In this document: piece by piece, positions 39,912-55,089 of the stretch | Position numbering within the stretch: position 1 is the stretch's first letter | Layout of the letters: every line of letters starts with the position of its first letter | NCBI GenBank assembly: GCA_009731375.1 | Contig: BJOX01000212.1 | Location: 589,006 to 653,005 of the forward strand | DNA from: Paulinella micropora | Lineage: Eukaryota > Cercozoa > Imbricatea > Euglyphida | DNA length: 64,000 nucleotides | Direction: 5' to 3' | The notes under the pieces: generated by a model | Database searches by the model: none | Told to the model about the DNA's origin: nothing | What the model saw: only the letters and a program-made list of their open reading frames with translations | Translations under genes and position numbers: made by a program

Positions 39912-39956
39912 CCTGCAGTTGTATTAGCAGCAGCGTTGCGAACCAAAGAAGCGGGC
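38866..39956 (+). repeat. Compound array: about 40-bp core 12 times in GATA spacers
   Basis: The core ACCTGCAGTTGTATTAGCAG then CAGCGTTGCGAACCAAAGGA starts at 38984, 39103, 39174, 39253, 39336, 39399, 39466, 39545, 39616, 39695 and 39911; a diverged founder-like copy starts at 38873. Intervals between 38984 and 39695 are 119, 71, 79, 83, 63, 67, 79, 71 and 79 bp, all equal to 3 modulo 4, so only whole GATA units vary. Confidence 0.96.
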
Positions 39957-39960
39957 ACGA

Positions 39961-40001
<41 letters not shown>

Positions 40002-40163
40002 AACAAATGTATGTGTGTATGTATGTGGGTATGAATGCATGCGTACCACTGTGAAGGATAGGGAGAGAGAAAAATATAGATAGACATATATATACATATA
40101 GAGAGAGAGAGAGAGAGAGAGAGATATGTATGCATGTATGAATGCATGTATACCTCTGTGAAG

Positions 40164-40197
<34 letters not shown>

Positions 40198-40244
40198 CAG
40201 AGATAGATAGATAGATAGAGAGATAGATAGATAGAGAGAGAGAG

Positions 40245-40277
<33 letters not shown>

Positions 40278-40399
40278 TACGTATGTATGTATGTATGTAC
40301 GTTTGTATGAATGCATGTATACCTCTGTGAAGGATAGGAAGAGAGAGAGAGAGAGAGAGAGAAACAGAAAGAGAGACAGAAAGAGAGAGAAAGAGAGAA

Positions 40400-40436
<37 letters not shown>
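39957..40436. repeat. AT, GTAT and GA arrays with three GTGAAGGATAG cores
   Basis: Cores at about 40031-40065, 40139-40170 and 40308-40345 share ATGAATGCATG, then TACC(A/T)CTGTGAAGGATAG. They are separated by GA-rich spacers with GAAA and GATA variants. Confidence 0.92.
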
Positions 40437-40829
<393 letters not shown>

Positions 40830-40910
40830 TTGACTCGAGGTGATCCTCTAAGTAGACGCTTGTTTTCAATGAAGGGAGATGAACGATTCACTCTATGTAT
40901 ATATATATAC

Positions 40911-40943
<33 letters not shown>

Positions 40944-41042
40944 CATATGTGTGTGTGTGTGTATGCGTGTGTGTGTGTGTGTTTTCACTGAAGGGGGTGA
41001 ACGATTTACTCCATGCCTATGCGTACATGCGTGTATGTATGG

Positions 41043-41092
<50 letters not shown>

Positions 41093-41195
41093 GTGTGTGT
41101 GTGAGTGTGTGCGTGCGTGTGTGTGTGTTTTCACTGAAGGAAGGTGAACGATTTACTCCATGCCTATGTGTCCATGTGTGTATGTATGGAGGTAT
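40830..41195. repeat. AT/GT tracts with three TGAACGATTTACTCCATG cores
   Basis: Cores at about 40862, 40981 and 41128 begin TTTTCA(A/C)TGAAGG and continue to TGAACGATTTACTCCATG; the last two extend through GTATGTATGGAGGTATAT. AT then GT runs separate them. Confidence 0.92.
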
Positions 41196-41199
41196 ATGA

Positions 41200-41235
<36 letters not shown>

Positions 41236-41469
41236 ATGTATATGTGTGTATGTATGCATTTATGTATGCGTGCATGCATGCATGCATGTATGTATGCATG
41301 TATGCATGTATGTATGTATGTATGTATATATGTATGTATGTATGTGTGTATGTGTGTGTGTGTGTGTGTGTATGTGTGTATGTATGTGTGTATGCATGTG
41401 TGTGTGCATGTGTGTATGTATGCATGTATGTATGCATCATGCATGCATGCATGTATGTATGTACGCATG

Positions 41470-41501
<32 letters not shown>

Positions 41502-41815
41502 TGCATGCATGTACGTATGTATCTATGTGTGTGTGTTTGTGTATGTATGTATGTATGTATGTATGTATGTATGTATGTATGTATCTAGTATGTATTAGAT
41601 ACATGTATCTAATGTATGTATGGATGTATGTATGTATGTATGCATGTTTGTATGTATGTACGTATGTATGTACATGTATGTATGTATTCATGTATATATT
41701 TATGCATGTATGTTTGTATGGATAGAAATATATATATATATATAATACACATATATATATACATATATATATATATAAATAAAAAAGAGAGAGAGAGAAA
41801 AGAGAAATAGAGAAA
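41196..41815. repeat. GTAT/TGCATG tetranucleotide array, then AT and GA
   Basis: GTGT, GTAT and GCAT tetramers to about 41725, then AT (to about 41778) and GA. The MYVCMYVC frames are translations of it. Confidence 0.95.
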
Positions 41816-41906
41816 CAAACCTTCCTTTCATAATCATATCGACAGACACTGCCGGTTTCGGTGTTCCGGCCTAACGATTTGAAATTCAAATTTAACTGTA
41901 AATAAT
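41816..41906. other. Short island with a TTTCGGTGTTCCGGC word
   Basis: About 90 bp unique. CTGCCGGTTTCGGTGTTCC then GGCCTAACG (41848-41876) resembles CTGCCCTTTCGGTGTCCCAG then CATAACG at 44124-44154. Confidence 0.65.
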
Positions 41907-43830
41907 AGGTAGGTAGGTAGGTAAGTAGGTAAGTAGGTAGTTAGGTAACGATTAAATATACTATTGGGTAGGTAGGTAGGTAGTAGGTATGTATGTAGGT
42001 AGGTGGATAGATAGATAGGTAGTTAGGTAGGTGGATAGATAGATAGGTACGTAGGTCGGTAGGTGGATAGATAGATAGGTAGGTAGGTAGGTAGGTGGAT
42101 AGATAGGTAGGTAGGTAGGTAGGTAGGTAGATAGGTAGGTAGGTAGGTGGATAGATAGATAGGTAGGTAGGTAGGTAGGTAGATGGATAGATAGATAGGT
42201 ACGTAGGTAGGCAGGTGGATAGATAGGTAGGTAGGTGGATTGATAGATAGGTAGGTAGGTAGGTTGGTGGATAGATAGATAGGTAGGTAGGTAGGTAGGT
42301 GGATAGATAGATAGGTAGGTGGATGGATAGGTAGATAGGTAGGTAGGTGGATAGATAGGTAGGTAGGTAGGTGGATAGATAGGTAGGTAGGTAGGTAGGT
42401 AGGTGGATTGATAGATAGGTAGGTAGGTAGGTAGACGGATAGATAGATAGGTAGGTAGGTGGATAGATAGATAGGTAGGTAGGTAGGTGGATAGATAGAT
42501 AGGTAGTTAGGTGGATAGATAGATTGGTAGATAGTTAGGTGGATAGATAGATAGGTAGGTGGATAGATAGATAGGTAGGTAGGTAGGTGGATAGATAGAT
42601 AGGTAGGTGAATAGATAGATAGGTAGGTAGGTAGGTGGATAGATAGATAGGTAGGTGAGTGGATAGATAGATAGGTAGGTAGGTGGATAGATAGATAGGT
42701 AGGTAGCTAGGAGGATAGATAGAAAGGTAGGTAGGTAGGTGGATGGATAGATAGATAGGTAGGTGGATAGAGAGATAGATAGGTAGGTAGGTGGATAGAT
42801 AGATAGGTAGCAGGTAGGTGGATAGATAGATAGGTAGGTAGGTGGATAGATAGATAGGTAGTAGGTAGGTGGATAGATAGATAGGTAGGTAGGTGGATAG
42901 ATAGATAGGTAGGTAGTTAGGTAGAGAGATAGGTAGGTAGGTAGTTGATAGATAGATTGGTAGGTAGTTAGGTAGATAGATAGATAAGTAGGTGGATAGA
43001 TAGATGGGTAGGTATGTAGGTGGATAGATAGATTGGTAGGTAGTTAGGTAGATAGATAGATAGGTAGGTGGATAGATAGATAGGTAGGTATGTAGATGGA
43101 TATATATATTGGTACGTAGTTAGGTAGATAGATAGATAGGTAGGTGGATAGATAGATAGGTAGTAATTAGGTGGATATAGATAGGTAGATATGTAGGTGG
43201 ATAGACAGATAAGTACGTAGTTAGGTAGATAGATAGATAGGTAGGTGGATAGATAGATAGGTAGGTAGTTAGGTAGATAGATAGATAAGTAGGTGGATAG
43301 ATAGATAGGTAGGTATGTAGGTGGATAGATAGATTGGTAGGTAGTTAGGTAGATAGATAGATAGGTAGGTGGATAGATAGATAGGTAGGTATGTAGATGG
43401 ATATATATATATTGGTACGTAGTTAGGTAGATAGATAGATAGGTAGGTGGATAGATAGATAGGTAGTAATTAGGTGGATAGATAGATAGGTAGATATGTA
43501 GGTGGATAGACAGATAAGTACGTAGTTAGGTAGATAGATAGATAGGTAGGTGGATAGATAGATAGGCAGGTGGTTAGGTGGATAGATAGATAGGTAGGTA
43601 GTTAGGTAGATAGATAGATCGATAGGTAGGTAGGTAGGTGGATAGATAGATAGGTAGGTACGTAGGTAGATAGATAGATAGGTAGGTAGTTAGGTGGATA
43701 GATAGATAGGTAGGTGGATAGATAGATAGGTAGGTATGTAGGTGGATAGATAGATTGGTAGGTGAATAGATAGATAGATAGATAGAAAGGTAGTTGAATA
43801 GATAGGTAGGTAGTTAGGTGGATAGTAGTT
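41907..43830 (+). repeat. GGTAGGTGGATAGATAGATA compound minisatellite
   Basis: About 1.9 kb of alternating GGTA and GATA runs joined by GGTGGATA. A block of about 302 bp is tandemly duplicated: TTGGTACGTAGTTAGG occurs at 43109 and 43412 with matching flanks. Confidence 0.95.
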
Positions 43831-43861
43831 AACCATTTTTATACATACATACATACATACA

Positions 43862-43897
<36 letters not shown>

Positions 43898-44159
43898 TAT
43901 ATACACACACAGGTGGATAGTAGTTAACAATCAGGTTGAGATGAAACGCTGCTATATCTTTTTATCTTTATCTTTATATGTATATCTATATCTATGTCTA
44001 TGTCCATGTCTATGTCTATGTCTATGTCTATATCTATATCTATATCTATATCTACATATCTAAATATCTACATATCTACATATCTACATATCTACATATC
44101 TATATATCTATATCTAAATATCTACTGCCCTTTCGGTGTCCCAGCATAACGGTCGGTAT

Positions 44160-44250
<91 letters not shown>
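43831..44250. repeat. ATAC, CTATAT, CATATCTA and CA tracts
   Basis: GGTGGATAGTAGTTAAC flanks an ATAC/AT tract on both sides (about 43818 and 43912). Then come GTCTAT/CTATAT units and a CA run at 44163-44236. Confidence 0.92.
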
Positions 44251-44328
44251 TTACCCTATAATTATTAGGTAGGTAGGTAGGTAGGTAGAAAGATAGATAG
44301 ATAGATGGATAGATGGATAGATGGATAG

Positions 44329-44359
<31 letters not shown>

Positions 44360-44500
44360 GACAGATAGATAGATAGATAGATAGATATAGATGACCGCTG
44401 GGGTTGTAAGCGAGATGGATAGATAGATAGATAGATAGATAGATAGAGATGACCGCTGAGGTTGTAAGAGAAACGGCAGAAGGATGCGATGTGTGTATCC
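44251..44500 (+). repeat. GGTA/GATA with two GATGACCGCTG cores
   Basis: GATGACCGCTG(G/A)GGTTGTAAG occurs at about 44391 and 44449. Confidence 0.92.
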
Positions 44501-45311
<811 letters not shown>

Positions 45312-45351
45312 TCATGTATATGCAGTGCACGTTATATGCATAGATAAATAA

Positions 45352-45384
<33 letters not shown>

Positions 45385-45660
45385 GAAAGATTACTGCTGT
45401 GTGTTCAGATCGCCACTGTCCAAACCTAATACATACATACATACGTACGTCCATACGTACGTACGTACGTAAAGTACGTCACGTAACGTACGTCACGTAA
45501 CGTACGTAAAGTACATACATACATACATACATACATATATACATACATACATACATACATACATACATACATACATACATACATACATACCTACCTACCT
45601 ACCTACCTACCTACCTACCTACCTACCTGACCTACGTACCTACATAAATAGATACATACA
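45312..45660. repeat. GATA, ATAC, CTAC and self-complementary ACGT tract
   Basis: A short unique word, GATA, then TACGTACGTACG/TAAAGTACGTCACGTAACG (about 45441-45515), ATAC and CTAC. The ACGT block resembles that at 8134-8235. Confidence 0.9.
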
Positions 45661-45873
45661 TACACATAAACATACCTAGTATCACCTGAGGTGGTTGGTG
45701 TGGTGAAGGTGAGATAGATAGATAGATAGATAGGTAGATAGGTAGATAGATAGATAGATAGGTAGATAGATGGGTAGATAGGTAGATAGGTAAGTAGGTA
45801 GATAGATAAATAAGTAGGTAGGTAGATAGATAGATAGATAGATAGATAGGGTAGATAGAAAGCAGATAGAAAT

Positions 45874-45908
<35 letters not shown>

Positions 45909-45991
45909 TGTAGATAGATATGTAGATAGATAGATAGATAGTTAGATAAATAGAGAGAGAGAGAGATATAGATAGATAGATAGATAGATAG

Positions 45992-46032
<41 letters not shown>

Positions 46033-46086
46033 TAGATAGATAGATAGATAGATAGATCGACATATAGCTAGATAGATCGATCGATC

Positions 46087-46119
<33 letters not shown>

Positions 46120-46297
46120 CTATCTAGATAGATAGATAGATAGATAGGTAGGTTGGTAGGTAGGTAGGTAGGTAGGTAGGTTGGTAGGTAGGTAGGTAGG
46201 TAGATAGATAGATAGACAGACAGGTAGATAGACAGATAGATAGATAGATAGACAGATAGATAGATAGATAGATAGATAGACAGACAAACAGACAGAC

Positions 46298-46332
<35 letters not shown>

Positions 46333-46353
46333 CAGATAGACAGACAGACAGAC

Positions 46354-46436
<83 letters not shown>

Positions 46437-46530
46437 TAGATAGAGAAAGAAAGAAAGAAAGAGATAGATAGATAGATAGATATAAAGATAGGTAGGTTGG
46501 TAGGTAGGTAGGTAGGTAGGTAGATAGATG
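45661..46530 (+). repeat. GATA/GGTA/GACA/GA arrays with one GTGGTGAAGGTGA core
   Basis: The core at 45674-45713 (CCTGAGGTGGTTGGTGTGG...) is related to cores at 47173 and 47437. The rest is tetranucleotide and GA repeat, with GATCGATCGATC at about 46076. Confidence 0.93.
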
Positions 46531-46707
46531 GATGAGATATCGACTAATGTCAGAAAAAGGAGCTTCTGATTTCGTCAACCAAGGAAGTCTGTGGGTAAAG
46601 TATTAACCCGATGCCCAGCTAAGCCGTGATGTTTGCACGGAAGGGACTGATACAGGCGATACCAAAACCTCCCTAGTACCAGGCGGGGCCAGGGCTCGTT
46701 CCATAAG
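46531..46707 (+). repeat. Family A repeat, partial copy (177 bp)
   Basis: Begins GATGAGATATCG and ends after CGTTCCATAAG into GATA. It contains an A-run one base shorter than other copies. Confidence 0.93.
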
Positions 46708-47318
<611 letters not shown>

Positions 47319-47399
47319 GATGAGATATCGACTAATGTCAGAAAAAAGGAGCTTCTGATTTCGTCAACCAAGGAAGTCTGTAAAGTATTGACCCGATGC

Positions 47400-47400
<1 letters not shown>
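47319..47400 (+). repeat. Family A repeat, short copy (82 bp)
   Basis: Begins GATGAGATATCG and ends GACCCGATGCA. It shares the shortened AGTCTGTAAAGTATTGA with the minus copy at 36651. Confidence 0.92.
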
Positions 47401-47436
<36 letters not shown>

Positions 47437-47738
47437 CCTAATTTCAATGGAGGTCTGCGTGGTGAAGGAGACATTGTATCACTTATTGGCCTATAGATAT
47501 ATATACATATATTTATATAGATAGATAGATAGATAGATAGATAGACAGGTAGGTAGGTGGGTAGGTAGGTGGGTAGGTAGGTAGGTAGGTAGGTAGATAG
47601 GTAGGTAGGTAGGTAGATAGATAGATAAATAGATATATAGATAGATAGATAGATAGATAGATAGAGCGATAGAGAGATGGATGGGTGGGTGGGTGGGGGG
47701 GGGGGGGGGGGGTTTGTTGTGTTTTTTTNNNNNNNNNN
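47401..47738 (+). repeat. GATA/GGTA with a second TTTCAATGGAGGTCTGCGTG core, G run, T run and 10-N gap
   Basis: Core 47437-47492, near-identical to 47173-47218. G run 47697-47712, T-rich 47713-47728, N 47729-47738. Confidence 0.93.
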
Positions 47739-48481
47739 ATATACCAGATAGATAGATATAATAGATAGATAGATATAATAGACTCGTGTTGATGTTGTTG
47801 ATAATGTTGTTGAGATATATGAATATAACAGATAGATAGATATAATAGATGGATAGATATATTAGACTCTTGTTGATGTTGTTCATGATGTTGTTGAGAT
47901 AGATAGATATAATACATAGATAGATATAATGGATAGATAGATAGATAGATAGATAGATATAATAGATAGATATATATATCAGACTCTTTGTTGATGTTGT
48001 TCATGATGTTGTTGAGATAGATAGATATAACAGATAGATAGATATAATAGATAGATAGATATAATAGATAGATAGATATATTAGACTCTTGTTGATGTTG
48101 CTCATTATGTTGTTGAGATAGATAGATATAATAGATAGATACAATAGATAGATAGATATAATAGATAGATAGATATATTAGACTCTTGTTGATGTTGTTC
48201 ATTATGTTGTTGAGATAGATAGATATATTAGACATTGTTGATGTTGTTCATTATGTTGTTGAGATAGATAGATAGATAGGTAGGTAGATAGATAGATAGA
48301 TAGATAGATAGATATATAATAGATAGATATATATATTAGACTCCTGTTGATGTTGTTCATGATGTTGTTGAGATAGATAGATATATTAGATAGACAGATA
48401 GATATAATATATAGATAGATATAATAGATAGATAGATAAATATAATAGATAGATAAATAAATATAATAGATAGATAGATAC

Positions 48482-48536
<55 letters not shown>

Positions 48537-48590
48537 CGTTAGACTCTTGTTGATGTTGTTCATGTTGTGAGATAGATAGATATAATAGAC

Positions 48591-48632
<42 letters not shown>

Positions 48633-48777
48633 GATGAATGGGATGGATAGGATGGATAGGATGGATGGATAGATAGATAGATGGATGGATAGATAGATGG
48701 ATAGATAGATAGATAGATAGATAGATGGATAGATAGATAGATAGATAGATAGGTAGATAGATAGGTAGATAGATAGG

Positions 48778-48811
<34 letters not shown>

Positions 48812-48841
48812 TAATACATAGATAGATAGATAGAGTGAGAG

Positions 48842-48874
<33 letters not shown>

Positions 48875-49028
48875 TAATAGATAGATAGATATATTAGACT
48901 CTTGTTGATGTTGTTCATTATGTTGTTGAGATAGATAGATATAATAGATAGATAGATACAATAGATAGATAGATATAATAGATAGATAGATATATTAGAC
49001 TTTGTTGCTGTTGTTCATTATGTTGCTG

Positions 49029-49069
<41 letters not shown>

Positions 49070-49329
49070 TAATAGATAGACATATATATTAGACTCCTGT
49101 TGATGTTGTTCATGATGTTGTTGAGATAGATAGATATATTAGATAGATAGATAGATATAATAGATAGATAGATAAATATAATAGATAGATAGATAGATAG
49201 ATAGATAGGTAGATAGATAGATACGTTAGACTCTTGTTGATGTTGTTCATAATGTTGTTTAGATAGATAGATATAATAGATAGATAAATATAATAGATAG
49301 ATAAATAAATATAATAGATAGATAGATAC

Positions 49330-49372
<43 letters not shown>

Positions 49373-49429
49373 CGTTAGACTCTTGTTGATGTTGTTCATA
49401 ATGTTGTGAGATAGATAGATATAATAGAC

Positions 49430-49470
<41 letters not shown>

Positions 49471-49508
49471 TATTAGACTCTTGTTGATGTTGTTCATGAT
49501 GTTGTTGC

Positions 49509-49549
<41 letters not shown>

Positions 49550-49925
49550 GATGAATGGGATGGATAGGATGGATAGGATGGATGGATAGATAGATAGATG
49601 GATGGATAGATAGATGGATAGATAGATAGATAGATAGATGGATAGATAGATAGATAGATAGATAGGTAGACAGATAGGTAGATAGATAGGTAGATAGATA
49701 GATAGATAGATAGATATAATACATAGATAGATAGATAGAGTGAGAGAGATAGATAGATAGATAGATAGATATAATAGATAGATAGATATATTAGACTCTT
49801 GTTGATGTTGTTCATTATGTTGTTGAGATAGATAGATATAATAGATAGATAGATACAATAGATAGATAGATATAATAGATAGATAGATATATTAGACTTT
49901 GTTGCTGTTGTTCATTATGTTGCTG

Positions 49926-49978
<53 letters not shown>

Positions 49979-50262
49979 TAATAGATAGACATATATATTA
50001 GACTCCTGTTGATGTTGTTCATGATGTTGTTGAGATAGATAGATATATTAGATAGATAGATAGATATAATAGATAGATAGATAAATATAATAGATAGATA
50101 GATAGATAGATAGATAGGTAGATAGATAGATACGTTAGACTCTTGTTGATGTTGTTCATAATGTTGTTTAGATAGATAGATATAATAGATAGATAAATAG
50201 ATAGATAGATAGATAGATAGATATGTTAGACTCTTGTTGATGTTGTTCATGATGTTGTTGAG
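47739..50262 (+). repeat. Compound array: CTTGTTGATGTTGTTCAT core about 19 times in GATA/GATATAATA spacers
   Basis: The about 30-bp core GTTGATGTTGTTCATGATGT then TGTTGAGATAG recurs at about 47786, 47870, 47985, 48088, 48186, 48234, 48345, 48548, 48903, 49003, 49097, 49234, 49384, 49482, 49800, 49900, 50008, 50143 and 50231. A block of about 0.9 kb is tandemly duplicated (48570-49260 against 49480-50170). The minus-strand frame [12 protein letters not shown] is the core translation. Confidence 0.95.
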
Positions 50263-50411
50263 ATAGATAGATAGATAGATAGATAGATAGTAGATAGATA
50301 GATAGATAGGATGAATGAGATGGATAGGATGGATAGGATGGATGGATAGATAGATAGATAGATAGATAGGTAGGTAGATAGATAGGTAGATAGATAGATA
50401 GATAGGTAGAC

Positions 50412-50443
<32 letters not shown>

Positions 50444-50485
50444 AGTGAGAGAGTGAGAGATAGATAGATAGATAGATAGGTAGAC

Positions 50486-50527
<42 letters not shown>

Positions 50528-50579
50528 TGAGAGAGTGAGAGATAGATAGATAGATAGATAGATAGAGAGATAGATAGAG

Positions 50580-50613
<34 letters not shown>

Positions 50614-50736
50614 GATGAATGGGATGGATAGGATGGATGGATGGATGGATAGATAGATAGATGGATAGATAGATAGATAGATAGATAGATAGGTAGATAG
50701 GTAGATAGATAGATACATAGATAGAGAGAGAGATAG

Positions 50737-50769
<33 letters not shown>

Positions 50770-50844
50770 TAGATAGATAGATAGATAGGTAGATAGATAG
50801 ATAGGTAGATAGATAGATAGATGGATAGATATATATATAGAGAG

Positions 50845-50875
<31 letters not shown>

Positions 50876-51014
50876 GACAGAGAGAGAGATAGATAGATAG
50901 ATAGATAGATAGATAGGTAGGTAGGTAGGTAGATAGATAGGTAGATAGATAGATAGATGGATAGATAGATAGATAGATAGATATCTTCGATAGATATCTT
51001 CGATAGATATCTTC

Positions 51015-51057
<43 letters not shown>

Positions 51058-51148
51058 GGGATAGATAGGATAGATGGATGGATAGATGGATAGATAGATA
51101 GATAGATAGATGGATAGGTAGGATGGAAAGGATGGATAGGATGGATAG

Positions 51149-51179
<31 letters not shown>

Positions 51180-51240
51180 CGATCGATAGATAGATAGATA
51201 GATAGAAAGATAGTTAGATAGATAGATAGATAGATAGATA
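50263..51240 (+). repeat. GATA/GGTA/GA/GGAT arrays
   Basis: GATGAATG(G/A)GATGGATAGG blocks at about 50309 and 50611 (also 48633 and 49550) and GATATCTTCGATA three times (about 50980-51015). Confidence 0.95.
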
Positions 51241-52380
<1,140 letters not shown>

Positions 52381-52414
52381 TAACAGCGGTGAAGTTAAAG
52401 AAAACAGATCGCCT

Positions 52415-52481
<67 letters not shown>

Positions 52482-52551
52482 ATATGTTTGGTCTATCAGC
52501 TCTGCATATCCGAAGACATAGGCATCCATTCCACCCTGCCGCTGATCGGCG

Positions 52552-52612
<61 letters not shown>

Positions 52613-52620
52613 TATAGATG

Positions 52621-52656
<36 letters not shown>

Positions 52657-52711
52657 TCGTGGACTGATGACGGACTTATAGATAGATAGATAGATAGATA
52701 GATAGAGCGGT

Positions 52712-52744
<33 letters not shown>

Positions 52745-52764
52745 GTAAACAGAGCAGATCGCCT

Positions 52765-52798
<34 letters not shown>

Positions 52799-52874
52799 AA
52801 AAGAGATAGATGATAGATAGATAGATAAGATAGATAGATAGATAAGATAGATAGATAGATAGATGGATAAGATG

Positions 52875-52906
<32 letters not shown>

Positions 52907-53192
52907 TATAGATAGATAGATAGATGGATAGATAGATATATGAATAGACAGATAGATGGATAGATAGATGGATAGATATATAGATAGATAGGTAGGTAGA
53001 TAGATAGATGGATAGATAGATAGATGAATAGATAGATAGATGGATGGATAGATAGATAGATAGATACATAGATAGATGGATAGATAGATAGATGAATAGA
53101 CAGATAGATGGATAGATGGATAGATAGATAGATAGATAGATATATAGATAGCTTCTGGTAGTGACCGGGGGGGGGGGGGGGGGGGGGGGGGC

Positions 53193-53223
<31 letters not shown>

Positions 53224-53251
53224 TAGAGATAGATATATATNNNNNNNNNNT
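52381..53251 (+). repeat. GATA array with fragments of earlier cores, G run and 10-N gap
   Basis: Pieces of the GTGGGCTGATGGCGGAC core (52656-52680, 52705-52713), two AGATCGCCTGATAG words (about 52407 and 52755) and the 70-bp core at 52482-52551 (compare 27697). TTCTGGTAGTGACCG (53152), a G run, an AT run and N 53241-53250 close it. Polarity has switched back to GATA. Confidence 0.92.
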
Positions 53252-53675
53252 CGATACCAAACCTCCCTAGTACCAGGCGGGGCCAGGGCTCGTTCCATAA
53301 GCGCCCCTTGCAGAACGAGCTCCCACCTCCATTACAGAGGGCCCAGTAAGCAGATGGAGTTTCGAGACTGTTCGACAGTCTAGTATAAACCGACAGAGCA
53401 CTGTGAGTTTTATTCCGGGCTCAACAAGCGAGAAAGGGCACCCTGAGGGAACAGGATTGTGCTTCCCGTCGCTATTTTGGCGTGTGACTTATAGGCTTAT
53501 AGCTAGGCACACATAAGGCACCCCACCACGGGCCCAGCACACCCACACCATCCCCTAATTCTCTGTCTGTCGACAGATGGCACCCATTTCAAAAAAACCA
53601 AGCCCAAGGGAGGGTCAGTGACACCTCAAGTGGCCTTGGTTCACTCCGTGGAGTAAGTGATGAGATCAACTGATG

Positions 53676-53680
<5 letters not shown>
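53252..53680 (+). repeat. Family A repeat, copy lacking its first part
   Basis: Starts at the gap with CGATACCAAACCTCCCTAG and runs to the unit end AGATCAACTGATGAGATA, then GATA. The start is cut by the 10-N gap. Confidence 0.93.
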
Positions 53681-53712
<32 letters not shown>

Positions 53713-53751
53713 TATAGGTAAGTTGATAGATAGATAGATAGAGATAGATAG

Positions 53752-53782
<31 letters not shown>

Positions 53783-53902
53783 GATATAGAGATAGAGATA
53801 GATAGATAGATAGATAGAAAGATAAATAGATAGAGAAAGAGATAGATAGATAGATAGATAGATCGGTAGATAGATAGATAGGTATATAGATAGGTAGATA
53901 GT

Positions 53903-53938
<36 letters not shown>

Positions 53939-53940
53939 GA
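53681..53940 (+). repeat. GATA array
   Basis: GATA with GAGATA and GGTA variants. Confidence 0.96.
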
Positions 53941-53980
53941 GCTACGTCTTGGTAGTGACTGGCGGGTCCTGTACTTTAGT

Positions 53981-54028
<48 letters not shown>

Positions 54029-54315
54029 GTAGATATATAGATGGAGAGATCGATAGGTAGATAGGTAGATAGGTAGATAGATGGATAGATAGATGGATAG
54101 ATAGGTAGATAGGTAGATAGATAGATACATAGATAGATAGATAGATAGGTGGGTAGATGGGTAGATAGGTACATAGATAGATGGATAGATGGATAGATAC
54201 ATAGGTAGATAGGTAGATAGATAGATAGATAGATAGATAGGTAGGTAGGTAAATCGATGGATAGATAGACAGATAGATAGATAGATAGATAGATATATAG
54301 ATAGATGGATAGATG

Positions 54316-54382
<67 letters not shown>

Positions 54383-54445
54383 GTAGATAGATAGATAGAA
54401 ACCTGTTGGTAGTGACTGACTGATCTTGGACTTCAGTAGATAGAC

Positions 54446-54476
<31 letters not shown>

Positions 54477-54481
54477 CAGAC

Positions 54482-54526
<45 letters not shown>

Positions 54527-54611
54527 TATAGATAGATAGATATATAGATAGAAACCTGTTGGTAGTGACTGACGGATCTTGGACTTTAGTAGATAGACAG
54601 ATGCATAGATG

Positions 54612-54642
<31 letters not shown>

Positions 54643-54652
54643 CGATAGAATC

Positions 54653-54685
<33 letters not shown>

Positions 54686-54701
54686 GTAGATAGGTAGGTA
54701 T

Positions 54702-54742
<41 letters not shown>

Positions 54743-54777
54743 AACCTGTTGGTTGCGTCTTTCGATTGAACCTTGTT

Positions 54778-54811
<34 letters not shown>

Positions 54812-54820
54812 GGATAGATG

Positions 54821-54862
<42 letters not shown>

Positions 54863-54922
54863 AACCTTTTGTTAGCGTCTGCCGACTGAACCTTGTTTTC
54901 TCCATGCGTGGTAATTTCTATA
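53941..54922 (+). repeat. Compound array: CCTGTTGGTAGTGACTGAC core in GATA spacers
   Basis: Cores at 53941-53982, 54399-54439, 54552-54591, 54742-54780 and 54862-54922. The first three end TTGGACTT(T/C)AGTAG-like; the last two drift to TTGC(G)TCTTTCGATTGAACC and finally TTAGCGTCTGCCGACTGAAC, leading into the next family. Confidence 0.93.
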
Positions 54923-55044
54923 GATGTAGATATAGATATAGGTACAGATATAGATGTAGGTATAGGTATAGATATAGATATAGATATAGATATAGGTAGC
55001 GTCTGATGATTCAATCTTGTTTTCTCCATGCGGGGTAATTTCTA

Positions 55045-55089
<45 letters not shown>

